64,000 nucleotides of DNA from Steinernema hermaphroditum (taxonomy: Eukaryota; Nematoda; Chromadorea; Rhabditida; Steinernematidae): positions 8,458,012-8,522,011 of the forward strand of contig CM059623.1 of NCBI GenBank assembly GCA_030435675.1. Reading direction: 5' to 3'. Position numbers and translations under genes: made by a program. The notes below the pieces were generated by a model, which saw nothing but the letters and a program-made list of their open reading frames with translations, did not search any database and was not told the origin of the DNA. Below are positions 42,250-52,870 of the stretch, in pieces (the first letter of the stretch is position 1; each line of letters starts with the position of its first letter).

Positions 42250-45200
42250 TCAGTTCTTCTTCGTCGTCGCCTTCGCTTTTTTCGGTTTCGCCGTCGTCGT
42301 GGGGGCTTCTGTGGTCTCTACCGTAACCTCCTCCTCCTCCTTCTCCGAACTCTTCGGCGTCGCCTCCTTCTCCTTCGCCTTCTCTTTCACCTCCTCCTTC
42401 TTTTCCTCTTCTGAAAGTGGACAGTTTTAGGCGTGCACGGCCATCACCCACCTTTCTTCTCCTCCTTCTTCTCAGTCTCCTTCTTCGCTACCTTTCCGTC
42501 TTCCTCCATCTTCTCCTCCTTCTCCTCTGCAGAGGCCGTGGCGTTCGTCTTTTCCTCGCTCTTCGGCTAAACCCTTCTTCAGGACTACGGTAGTCCGACC
42601 TGACCCACCTTATCGTCAACCTCCTCGAACTCCTTCGACTCCTTCTGGGTGGTTGAGGTGCTCACTGTGGTGCCGAGGATGTCCTCCGCGGCCTCTGTCG
42701 TCTCCTCCTCCGCCACCGACGTCGCCTCTTCTGCCTTCTCCGTTGTCTGCTCGGTGGGCGCCTCCGTGGCCTCGGTCGTCGGCTCCTCCGTCTCAGGCTC
42801 CTCTGTCTCCTCGGACTTGGGCTAAAGAGGACCAGTCACTCTCCGTCTCCCCTCCTCTGGGCACCTTGGGAGTGGTCGTCTTCGGCTTCTTAGCTCTCAC
42901 CTTCGGCTTCTCGGTCACCTTCTGCTCCACCTCCTCCGACTTCTGCTCTGGCTCGTCGGCCTTCGGCGTCTCCTCTTCCGCCGCCTCCTTCGCCTCCTTC
43001 GCCTCCTTCGACTTCTGCTCCCGCGACTTCATCTCCTCCATCATCGTCTTCCGCATCAAGGCGATCTGCTCGGCCCTCTCTTGCTCCTAGATGAGCGCAG
43101 TCAGCGAAGCTTTTTGATATGCGGAGTACGGTAGGTAGAGACGAAACCCAAAGCTTTTTATAAGGTTCAGAAATTATCTTTTGTGCCACTAGTCCCCCCT
43201 GACCCGCTTTATCTTCCCGCCCTCTTTTAAAACATTTCACACTATTCTGTAAATGGCACTTTTGTCCTCTCACGGTGAAAGTTCACTTTATCTACTTATT
43301 GGCCAATTACTTTCGGACCTACAATCGTGCGACAACAAACAGTTCCTAAAACGGCTTCCCACGTCACTTTCGTGCCTCCCAAACGTATCCCAGTGTCACG
43401 CAACCTCCTTCGATACGTGTGGCCTGATTCACGAACTCTTCATGACTTTTGTCCTCAGCGCCTAACAAAGCTCCTTCGCCTCTGTACCCCTCCTCTGTTT
43501 TATTAGAAATGTCTCTGAGATAGGAATATCCACCGATGGTGGTGTCGTCTCGGTTAGGGCTGCACTCAGAGGTGAGTGCGTCGTCTGAGCGCGAAGGCGC
43601 GGTGTCTTACTTCGGCCTCCTTCCGCATCCGCTCCTCCTCTAGCTCCATCTCGCGGCGCTGCTGAGCTTCCATGGCCGCCTGGGCGTCGCGGTCGGCCAC
43701 GTATTTCCGGATCTCGTGCCTGAAGAGGCTGGTTAGGCAAGCCCGGGCGGAGAGGGTTAGTGGGTCCCGAAGAGGGACCTACCTGAAGTCGACTATCTCG
43801 CCGGGGTTGAGGTCAGCGCTGCTGTCGACGTCGACCTTGTCGAAGTACTGCCGCGTGATGGCCGGGTCCACGTGGTACTTCGCTTCGATGAGTGCCTCCA
43901 GCTCGTCGACAGTAACCCGCTTGTCCTTGTTGGTGTCGAACTCCTTGAAGTGGTCGGTGGCGAACTTGATGGCGCTGAGACGGACGAGGCGGATGAAGTC
44001 GGCCAGCTCCACCTTGTCCAGAGTGCCGCTCTTGTCCTGAAAGGAGGGGTGGGTGGGGCGCCGGGGTACGGTACCTGGTCGGCGACGTTGAAGAGGTTGA
44101 AGGTCTCCTTGGGGTCCATGTCGTCCTCTCGGCGGGCCTTGGCCTCGGCTTCGAGGTTGCTGACGACGCCATCGCCGTCGGTGTCCACCTCAGGCAGCAC
44201 TTCGACGGCGTTGCGGACGGCCTTCGAACGGATGACGGAGCGGAAGCCGGCGAACTCGACGGCGTCCAGCTCGCCGTCCTCGTTCTCGTCGGCCTGCGCG
44301 AAGAACGGTCCTAGCGTGCGCTCGTCGAAGCCGTAGTGGTCGAAGGCGATCCGCTTCGCCTCGTCCATGGTGAGCGTGCCGCTGCCGTCGGTGTCCACTA
44401 CCTTCAACGCCTTCCGCGACGTGTCCACGGCGCGCGCCCTCACGATGCGCTCGAAGTCGGCGAACTCGGGCGCGTTCAGCTCGCCGTCGTTGTTATCGTC
44501 GACGGAGGCGAGGATCTCGACGACGTCGGCGGCGCCGATGCCCTCCTGCTCGAAGGCGATCATCTGCGCCTCCTTCAGCTCGATGTGGCCATCCTCGTTC
44601 TTGTCCGCGTTCTTCATGATCTGCCGCGCCAGCCTGATCGTCATTCCCCGGATCCGGCGGCGCAGCTTGCTGAAGTTCGTCGCGTCCATCTCGATGTCCG
44701 TGCTCGGCACCACCAGCAGCCACACGCGCTCCACGTCGCGGTGGCCGATACCGTATTCCTTGAGGATGTAGGCCTGCGCCTCCTTGAGGCTAAGGAGGCC
44801 ATTGTGGTCGACGTCGACGCTCTGCATGTAGCGGAGCGCCGCGTTCTCCGCCTTCGCCAGCACGAGGGGCCGGATGTCGTTGAACTCGATGCTGGTCAGG
44901 TAGCCGTCCTTGTTCTTGTCCACCTCATTGAAGAGGTTCTCCACCACCGACGAGCTCAGTCCGTGGTGCACGAAGGCGGCGTACTGTACCTCTGCCAGGC
45001 TGAGGGCCCCGTCGCCGTCCAGGTCCACATTCTTGTCCACCGGAGGCGGCACGATACGCGGTGTTGGCGGCGGCGGCGCCTCTGTCGTCGTCGCCAGAGA
45101 GTCTAGAATGAAGTCTACAAGGGCCTCTGCGGCTACGGTAGGCGCCTACCGTCCACGGCTGTCTTCGCGGGCTGCTTGTGGCGCGGAGGGGACCGCTCGG

Positions 45201-45735
45201 GGGCGGGCTGCGCCGGGGCCAGCTGCGGAGGGGGCGCCTGCTGGATCTGGCTGAATTGGGGCTGGAACTGCTGCTGGTTAGGGAAGAAGGGCTGCTGGGC
45301 GAAGAAGGGCGCCTGGGGCGAGCCCTGGCCCGAGAACTGCTGAGGCACGAACTGCTGCTGCTGGAGTGGCACCTGCTGCGTGAAGCCGTTGAAATTCTGC
45401 GGCACGAAGGCTTGGCCGTTCTGCGCGAAGAATGGACCCTGCTGGGCTCCTGAAACGAAGAGAAGGGTCCTCTCCCTCAGGGCCTAATCACCTTGGGTGA
45501 ACTGCTGGGTCGGCGAGGCGAACTGCTGAGGCAGTAACTGGGCCTGCTGCTGCTGGGGGCCAAATCCCATCGCAAACTGTCGACCTGAAGACGACCTCCT
45601 ACAGTATTCAGTATTCCTACCGTATGCCTCCCTACCTTGCTGCACTTGTCTCACATCACGGTGCACGAAGGGAGCGGCCAGCGTCGAGGCGAATATCGTC
45701 GCCAGAAGAACGCAGAAGGCGTTTCGACGACCCAT
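42250..45735 (-). CDS. Large secreted multi-EF-hand protein with Gln-rich head and Glu/Lys/Thr-rich tail
   Basis: Ten exons (45636-45735, 45492-45584, 45150-45449, 44075-45102, 43783-44036, 43611-43719, 42865-43086, 42609-42821, 42452-42566, 42250-42410) sum to 864 residues. Signal peptide RNAFCVLLATIFASTLAAPF. A Gln/Phe/Pro-rich region follows (QQQQAQLLPQQF, FFPNQQQFQPQFSQIQQAPP). Then come about eleven EF-hand loops in tandem, such as DLDGDGALSLAE, DKNKDGYLTSIE, DVDHNGLLSLKE, DKNEDGHIELKE, DDNNDGELNAPE, DTDGSGTLTMDE, DENEDGELDAVE, DTDGDGVVSNLE and DTNKDKRVTVDE, with one degenerate unit. The C-terminus is charged coiled coil, then Thr/Glu-rich repeats (TTEATEAPTEQTTEKAEEA) ending TTKKN. It is probably an extracellular calcium buffer or matrix protein. 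Confidence 0.83.
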
Positions 45736-48700
45736 CGGTAAGCCTGAAACGAGCGGACTTCAGGCCTGGACAGCCCTGCGCACGCCTAAACAGCGGATGG
45801 AGAGGCGACTCTCGTCCGGAGCCTCGCGAAAACACTCGACGGAATCTCGAAGACACTTCGAAGGTGGAGAGGAGCGCCCTTTTATCACTCGACGCATCGA
45901 TGTAGGTCAGAAGATCGGGTGGAAGATACTCCAGAGTCACGTCGCGTGGATTTCCAAAGTACAAAAGGCGCTTCTGAGGGTCAAAACAGCCGGCGCTGTT
46001 TACCGCGCTCGCGAATTCCGACGTCACAATTCCGATCACGCGAACTCCCGATTTGGGAACGACGCCTCGAGTGCACTCCTGGCGCCCGAGGGGAGGCACT
46101 TCCGCCGGCCGAGGAGGAAATGGCGCCAGACGCTCCCACACGGCGATTTCGAGGAGAATTTAGAAATTTTCGCGGGATATTCCGAGAAGGTTCTGACGAC
46201 GTCACGGCCAAAGACACGAAAGATCAGTTTTGAGGGAGGACTTCCGAATTTAGAGCGAATTTTACGCCAAGAAGACCCTCAGAAGAGATCAACACCACTT
46301 TCGGAGAGACTACAGTGAGACTAAAAGTGGCGACAGACTGAGACTTCTTTTGAGACTGAGACGTTCGTAGGATCCTTTAAGGGACAACATATCAACAGCG
46401 CCTCAGATTGCTCTCCAAATGGCGCCATCTCTAATTGCACTACTTCTTCAGGTAGACAGGTGAATATTTTGATGGAGGACGGAGCGTAAGAATTTTTGAG
46501 CGCTTTTTTGTCCTTTTCTGACTTCTATTGTTCCACAAAACGGACGATGCGTTCTGTCGTCGAGTGGGAACGAAGTGTCGCCAGGAAAGACGCGCACACC
46601 TTGGCTAAAGGATCTAAGAGCATACGACTTCTTCGGGAAGGATCCGGGGGATTCATAGTTGGCTATCAGAGTCAGATTGCTGACCGATTGGATTGATTGA
46701 CAAAGTGAGTTTTGGATGTCACTCGACAGGCTATTCTTGTTTTAAGCCCAATAGGTCAAACAGAAGTTCTTGGGAAGTGATACCGTATAGGTCCTGTGAG
46801 AGGTCCTGCAGCAAAGACAAATCCCGAAGCAAAACAAAGGTGACTAAGGGGCCTGAGGGGAGAACCGAGGCAAACAGGAGGGAAGCGGAATTCCGAAGTT
46901 GTTGCCACAAAGATATTTCTGCGATATCGAAAAGCAATTAGAAGTGATTAGATGAGACGCAGCTGAATAAATAGGGGAGGTCTCGACACGAAAGTTCCCG
47001 TCGCGTCCGGAATCGGGTCAAACACGCGAACCGACGAAGAAACAGTGCGCGCCTAAAAAATGACGAACACGGGGATTAGGGATTACGGAAGGCGTTCTGG
47101 AACGCGTCTAAGAAAGCGAAACGATTGACAATAGGGGAACATTCCACGGAGACTTGAATGCAGACTTGAAAAGAGTATTTTGAAGGATGCAATGAAATGT
47201 TCCACACGGGAAACGTCGAGGTTTACGACGGCACTTCTTTGGAGAGGAAAAACTGAGATTCCTCGATCTAAGGGCTTTTGTATCCAAAAGTGAGTGATTA
47301 GGACAATTCCAACGCAACCCGAAGATCCCCGGAGGCCTCCTTCGAGAGCTTTAGAAGTGCTTTGATGAGCAGGATTCAGACATACTACTTCAGATAGATA
47401 AGTAGGTGGAAGTTCCAAAGGATTAACCCAGTTTTTGTCCATTTAAGAGGCTGCTTTTCAAAGGGGGCCACCTACAGTAAGTCATAAGTCGACAAACATG
47501 ACAAGTCGTACGAGTGGTAAGGGATAATAGCGCCTAGATGTGGGTAAAAGTTACAGTGGATCCCGAATACTCAGATCCCCCGACGGCCGTCGATCGAAGG
47601 GAGAAGAGAGCCATCGATCAGCGTGCAGATTCCTTCGATTTTTTGCTGTTTCAAATCGCACCGCGCCTTGTTTTCGCCCAGTTAAGTGACCCGACGCGGC
47701 GCCCGGGGGTCCACCGTCCCGTGGCGTCGGGCGGCGAACAGTGGGCGAGCGCAGTCCTGTCCTCCTGGAACTGGGTCACCAGGGGGGCCACGTCCCTTAT
47801 CGCGACGATCCGTTATCCTCCGGAGATCGTCGAAAAAAGGCGACGGAATCGAGGCCACGAGACGCCCTGAGGAGCCGAGGAGCGAGCTTCGCGCTTCGCT
47901 GAATCGGAGACCTTATCTCGGGGCGGAATCCTTGGAATGGGGAGAGGTCTCCTGGAGGAAGAGGAGGAGGGACTGATTTCTGGTGACTGACATCGAGGTC
48001 GCGCGAGGAGCCACTTCTGATCCACAAAGTGCAGTTTGCAGATGTAAAAAGGGAATTGCTTGGATGCCGATCTAGGGGATCCTCAGGGTGGGTGATAGAG
48101 GAGTTGAAGAACCTTTCTGAAGGGCCATTTTACCACATCTCCTCGAAATGGTGACCTTTAAAACTTTTGATGAAGAAAATAGCCTTTAAATTCCAGTAGG
48201 CTATCGTAAATGTGAGAATTTGGTGTCAAGAGTTACAGAGGACCTCCAGAATGGCGAACTCTGCAGAAATGTGGGAATGTAGGGCAGTCCGCAAGAGATC
48301 GAAAATTGATGAGATTCAGCCTAGGTAGTAGAGAGTGGGTTGTAAGGTTGAAAACTCGGGAAGAAAGAGAGTTTATGGTGTCCCGACGAATCCATGGGGG
48401 AATGTGTTTGTCACCAACGAGGGGTCCCGACACGAGTAATTGACCTGAGACATCAAGGAGTGAACGGCCGAGATAACCCGACCTTCTGGAAGCGAAGGAG
48501 ACCTCCTTTGTCCTCCTTCCACTTGACCGATCTCGGTTTTTGAAAGGAAAATCGCCACCACTGTGCAGGCATAAACCAATTCGCGGGGAAGTAATCCGAT
48601 TATCACGGGCACAATTACAGAAGCGAAGGGATCCGAGCAGAATCCGCGACGGCGAACCGCGTAACCACGGCCTTCGGCCGCACTTCTCCGCGCCAATGAC

Positions 48701-48965
48701 CTTTCGCCGCCCGCAGGCATAAGAGTCCGCCGCTCGAAGGTAGCAAATCGCCTTTTTTTCTCGGCTGACAACCTTCGCGCGGTGTGAAATCGACCCAAAG
48801 GTCATCAGAAAAACGATTTATTCGATCTCCCAATGTGCGTCGGGGTGAAAGACGGCGGCGCTAGAGGAGCAGAGAGCACAAGGAGGTCAAGCTTCGGATT
48901 CCAGGCTACCCGAAGCGACCTCTGAAAGAAGACACAGAAAGACTTGACGCTTTACTTCAGGAACT
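45736..48965. other. Gene-poor 3.2-kb region
   Basis: The sequence just above 45735 contains a TTTCAG acceptor for the EF-hand gene. Beyond that I see no paired splice signals, no recognisable protein and few TTTCAG acceptors on either strand. ORFs at 45656-46141 (minus) and 48233-48805 (minus) were examined and judged unsupported. It is either regulatory DNA or a fast-evolving non-coding stretch. Confidence 0.45.
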
Positions 48966-50666
48966 CTAAATATCGGGGGACTTCTCCGTCTTCGGAAGGC
49001 GCATCCGTCCGTAGCGGAGAATCCACAGAAGAAGAAGGGCCGCCAGGAAGAGCAATTCGAGGGCCCAGTTCGGCTGGGGACCGTAGTTGTCGTAGAGGAA
49101 TCTGCAGAGATCAGGGCTGTTCGAGGAGATGGGCGAGGACTTACGTGAGCACGAGAGGGCCGAGGATCTTGGAGAGACAGGCTATGGACTGAGTCGCTCC
49201 CAGAATGCTTCCCTAAAGAGTCTATTCCGGGGGACCGGAAGTCGAACGTACGTGTTTTCCAGGTCCTAGTAGCTTCGTGAGGAGGACGTTGACCGAGTTG
49301 TCGTAGAGGGGAAAGACGACGCCGGCGCGGAAGATGAACCCCGCGAAGTAGACCTTCTCGCTGATGGGGTGCAAGGAGGCGCACCACGGAAAGTACTGAG
49401 TGCCTCTGGTGGAGTTGAAGCGCTCGCAGCTGAGGTGGCCGCTGAGGAAGGGCCACGGCATCGTGAGGCCGTGGTAGAGGAGGGTCAAGACGATACAGGC
49501 GACGATGACGAGGCGGTCCGACAATCTGGAAAGGTGAGAAGGAACGCCGAGGAGCTCGGAGTACCTTCTTGTGAAGGAGGTGAAGGCGCAGAGGAAGTAG
49601 ATGCCGACGACGAGGAAGGAAACAGCGAGGGCGGCGTTCGAGTTGGCTTTCATCGCCTCGGTCTCAGAGAACCCGAACATCACCTCGGAGTAGAGGAAGC
49701 CGATGCTAGAGGGGGGCTGAGGGACTCAGATTCTTCGGATACCTCTTGAAGTTGGTGTTTATGAAGACGCGGTCGATGCGCGAGAAGATGCAGATTCCGA
49801 TGGCGATTCTGTCGAAGGTGGCGCCTTCTGGGATCAGAGAGGTCGTCGAGTCGTTCTTCTCGAGGACTCTTTCGTCGAGAAAACCAAGGACGAAGATACT
49901 TTAGTGGCGTTCGCGAGAGGCATCGGGCCAAGACCTACCAGAGGAGGTTAAACACAATCCCGAGGACGACGTTGGCGTTGTTCACGTCGACTTCGATCCC
50001 GAGCATCAATGTCTTCCCTGTGACAAACTGGCTAATTAGCGTCTGCACTCCTACAGATGGTTTCATCTTGAGCACGCAGCGTAGTGCCTACCGGGTCCCA
50101 TGGTCACTCCGATCGCAAGGCCGCCGCCCACAGTCGAGATGGCTTTCCGCCGGTCGATGACTGTGCTGATGCTCGATGTGTAGGAGTGCCCTATGGCTCG
50201 ACTGCCTGGAATCGTATAAAACATTGGACGCTGTTCTGCTCTGGTTATCGTAACCGTCTTACCTGTTCCGAGGCCCAGAACAAATCTCGAAGCAGTCGCC
50301 ATGGGCACCCGCCACTCCAAAGCGACCTCTTTGGCTGTGAGGTAGAGGAAGTTCGCTGCAAGGGCAACGATGTAGCACGTGAGAAGTGCCTTCCGGACGC
50401 CGTTTCTCCCGTTGGAGCACCTTCCGAGGAGAGGAGAGGAGATCGCTTCGCCGAGTCCCATTAACGCTAACGCCGTGCCGATCACCGAAGGATGGACAAG
50501 AGGATCAATCTGGAGAAGCTCCGGAGGCTAGCTGGAGGGGACTGACCTGGCGGAGGTAGGGCCAGAAGGACCAGATGAAGAAACCCTTCTGGAGGTTCTC
50601 CAGGAGCGCGAGCACGGAGACGACGTACACATTGCTCCACTCGGTGCGTCCGACTTCCGAATTCAT
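48966..50666 (-). CDS. MFSD8/CLN7-like major facilitator, paralog A
   Basis: Lysosomal-type MFS carrier; human MFSD8 is an endolysosomal chloride channel/transporter. Nine exons (50547-50666, 50263-50509, 50092-50205, 49939-50050, 49743-49898, 49565-49705, 49252-49525, 49145-49212, 48966-49101) give 455 residues. The family pattern is clear: WSNVYVVSVLALLENLQ, FIWSFWPYLRQIDPLVHPS, LGLGTGSRAIGHSYTSS and GGLAIGVTMGP, a central hydrophilic loop (KNDSTTSLIPEGA), SEVMFGFSETEAM, LSDRLVIVACIVL, PWCASLHPISEKVYF, GPGKHGSILGATQSIA, and a last helix pair ending KTEKSPDI. No obvious dileucine sorting motif stands out. The start MNSEVGRTEW is the first plausible Met. Confidence 0.82.
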
Positions 50667-51171
50667 CAAAACGTCCGAAAGGTGGAATGTACCGAGAAGG
50701 AGCGCCGGATCGCTGTTAAAGCAAAGAATTAATTCGGAGACAACGGCGACGTCGGCGCCTCGTACAACAATTCGACAATCATAAAACAGTTTTGCGGATT
50801 TAAAAAATGTACACCCGGAAACGAACATTGCGAGGAAAACAAATGTGACATTGTTTAAGTAGTGTGGATGTGTAAACCGGTTGAGGAAGAAAAAAATAAA
50901 GCTTGATGAGAAGTCCGCATGGAACAGTGCAGTTTGCTGGCGCCGAAAGATCGCGCTGTGGAGTGGAACGGCAAGTTTCAAAAAGATTCAACAATGTGAT
51001 TGATGACGGGGTTAGTCGCTTCCGTGTATGGAACGTATGGTCCCCTAAGCACTTCGAGAACCTCAAAATTCACCCGCCCAACGCGGTCCCACTCTTTTGC
51101 CAACAGGAAAAAGCCAAAAACAAACGTGGTCATCAATACGTTCATTTTTACCAATGATCGTGAAGTGCAAA
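50667..51171. other. Intergenic region
   Basis: AT-richer than its neighbours, with no exon recognised. It separates the SH2 gene from MFSD8-like paralog A on the same strand. Confidence 0.4.
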
Positions 51172-52362
51172 TCATTCGCGAGACTTCTCGATCTGCTCGG
51201 GATTCGCGATGTAGTGCTTCAGAAGGTCCTGGAAGCGGGCGAACTTCTTCGGCGTCTTTGAGTAGTTCCGGATGCCCCACTTCTTTCCCTCATCGTCGTC
51301 TGAGCGCTCTTGACGCACGATGTAGTGGCTGAAACGTAGATATCAGAGGTTGCTCGGAGACACAGGCTACCGGAAGCGGCCGTCAGCGTTGCGGAAGACG
51401 ATCCAGAGGCTTAGATGATCACGCATATGTGAGTAGTCGTTGCTATCGAAGTCCTTCGTCGGAAGACGGTGGTAGAACTTGAAGGAACTGCACTCGGTGA
51501 CGGCTTTCTGCGCGTCGGCGATCTTCATCGGACCCAGGTAGAATTCGCCGGCCACGGTGCCGACGGCGTCTCTCCGGGACACCTCCTTGTCGGATGCTTC
51601 GGTTGAGGGTGGCTCCTTAAGAGAGTTCGGCTCGATCTTCTCGTAAACTGTGTCCGTGTCTTTGTTCTTTTCCTGCCGGGGGTCGGGGTAGGAGCGGCGG
51701 AGCTGACTGTTCGCCGGATTCGAGAGGTCGAAAGCCGACCACACCGATATGAGCTCACGGTCGTGGCGCCGACTAAAGCGCCCCGTATTGTCGCTGGACT
51801 TTTCGCCGTCATCGTCAGTGGAGGGCTGTTGTTGCCGTTTCCACTCGTTTTCCAACTTCTCCTTCAATGTGAGCGCCTCGAGCTTCCGACGCAGCTCTTC
51901 GCGGCCCTTTTCGTTGTTAAGCGGTCCGAGGAACGCCGGATCATTGCAGTTGTTCGGAGCGCGGTGTGGCATTACTGTAAGCGAATACATCATTTCTGTG
52001 AAACATTGAAGGCCAATACCATTGTCCTTATCCTTCTTCTCACTCTTCGAAGACTCCTCCTTCCTGCCCGACTTTTTCTTCCTAAAAGAGGAGCCCAATC
52101 ATGAATGCCTTATCAACTTACTTCTTAGATACTTCCACAACCGGAAGATCGTCAGTGCACACGTCGGGGATAGACTCGTAGCCACTGGCCTGGGACGGTT
52201 CGCTCGTTGCTTTCTCTGCTAATCGCTTCGTCTTCCGTTTTTGCACGCCCGCCTAAAACTTCGTAGACCTCAAAGTCCGCAATCCACATAACTCACCACC
52301 TTTTGGCACAGGCAGCCGGCGCACGCGCAGCACTTGAGCTTCGTTCCCTCCTTCCGTCGCAT
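51172..52362 (-). CDS. SH2-domain protein with Cys-rich basic N-terminus
   Basis: Exons 52297-52362, 52122-52252, 52020-52081, 51371-51974 and 51172-51328 give 339 residues. It starts MRRKEGTKLKCCACAGCLCQ, a basic patch with six Cys that could be palmitoylated at a membrane. A Lys-rich linker and a charged central region follow, with Tyr motifs ESIPD (ASGYESIPD) and VYEKIEPN that resemble phosphorylation sites. The C-terminal 110 residues look like SH2: GEFYLGPMKIADAQKAV, FKFYHRL, LWIVFRNADGRFRHYIVRQE, RNYSKTPKKFARFQDLLKHY. The FLVR-type Arg in strand B is not clearly present, so phosphotyrosine binding may be atypical or lost. It sits between two MFSD8-like genes. Confidence 0.7.
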
Positions 52363-52870
52363 TTCCTCGTTGGGCCACCTCGTTCACTGTCGACCGGTCG
52401 TTGGATCGCTGAAGAGAGCAAATCAGGTGGACGGGGCTAGGCATTGCGCAGAAGGGGACTGGACTAGTCTAGTCGAAGAACTGTCTGCGTCTGTTATGAC
52501 TTCTGCAACCCTCTTGGCAGGCAGGGAGAGAACGCTTCGAGAAGAATCTGAAAACACTTCTTTCGGAAAGGAAAGTTCCTGGAGTGAAGCGCCAAGATTT
52601 CGGCGAACAATAAAGAAAGCGACCCATAAAATGACGAAATCTGCGGTGTGGCGTTTCCTGCAACTGCACTTTTCGTGTCAGGACGCCTAATCGGCTAAAC
52701 GTTCCTACAGTCGCCCACAGAACTTCACGAAGTGTATTCTTTTATTCACCAGAAAACGACGTTTTAAAAGCGCACAAAGAGAATGCGGAGAAATCTCCTC
52801 GTCGATATATACAACCAAGAATCGAGGTCAGAAAGCACCCGTCTTCGGAATCTGCCCGACCCTCCGGCGC
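52363..52870. other. Intergenic region
   Basis: Upstream of the SH2 gene and downstream of MFSD8-like paralog B. No additional exon could be joined in frame. Confidence 0.4.

Noticed and set aside
43793..45052. Minus-strand continuous ORF as a separate EF-hand gene
   Set aside because: It is exon 4 of the larger gene read through its donor; the tail after VADQ becomes Ser/Arg/Thr-rich nonsense, whereas splicing to 44036 continues the EF-hands.
45656..46141. Minus-strand 161-codon ORF upstream of the EF-hand gene
   Set aside because: It overlaps the EF-hand signal-peptide exon in another frame and has no start or splice context. A stretch near VTSEFASAVNSAGCF looks protein-like but stands alone.
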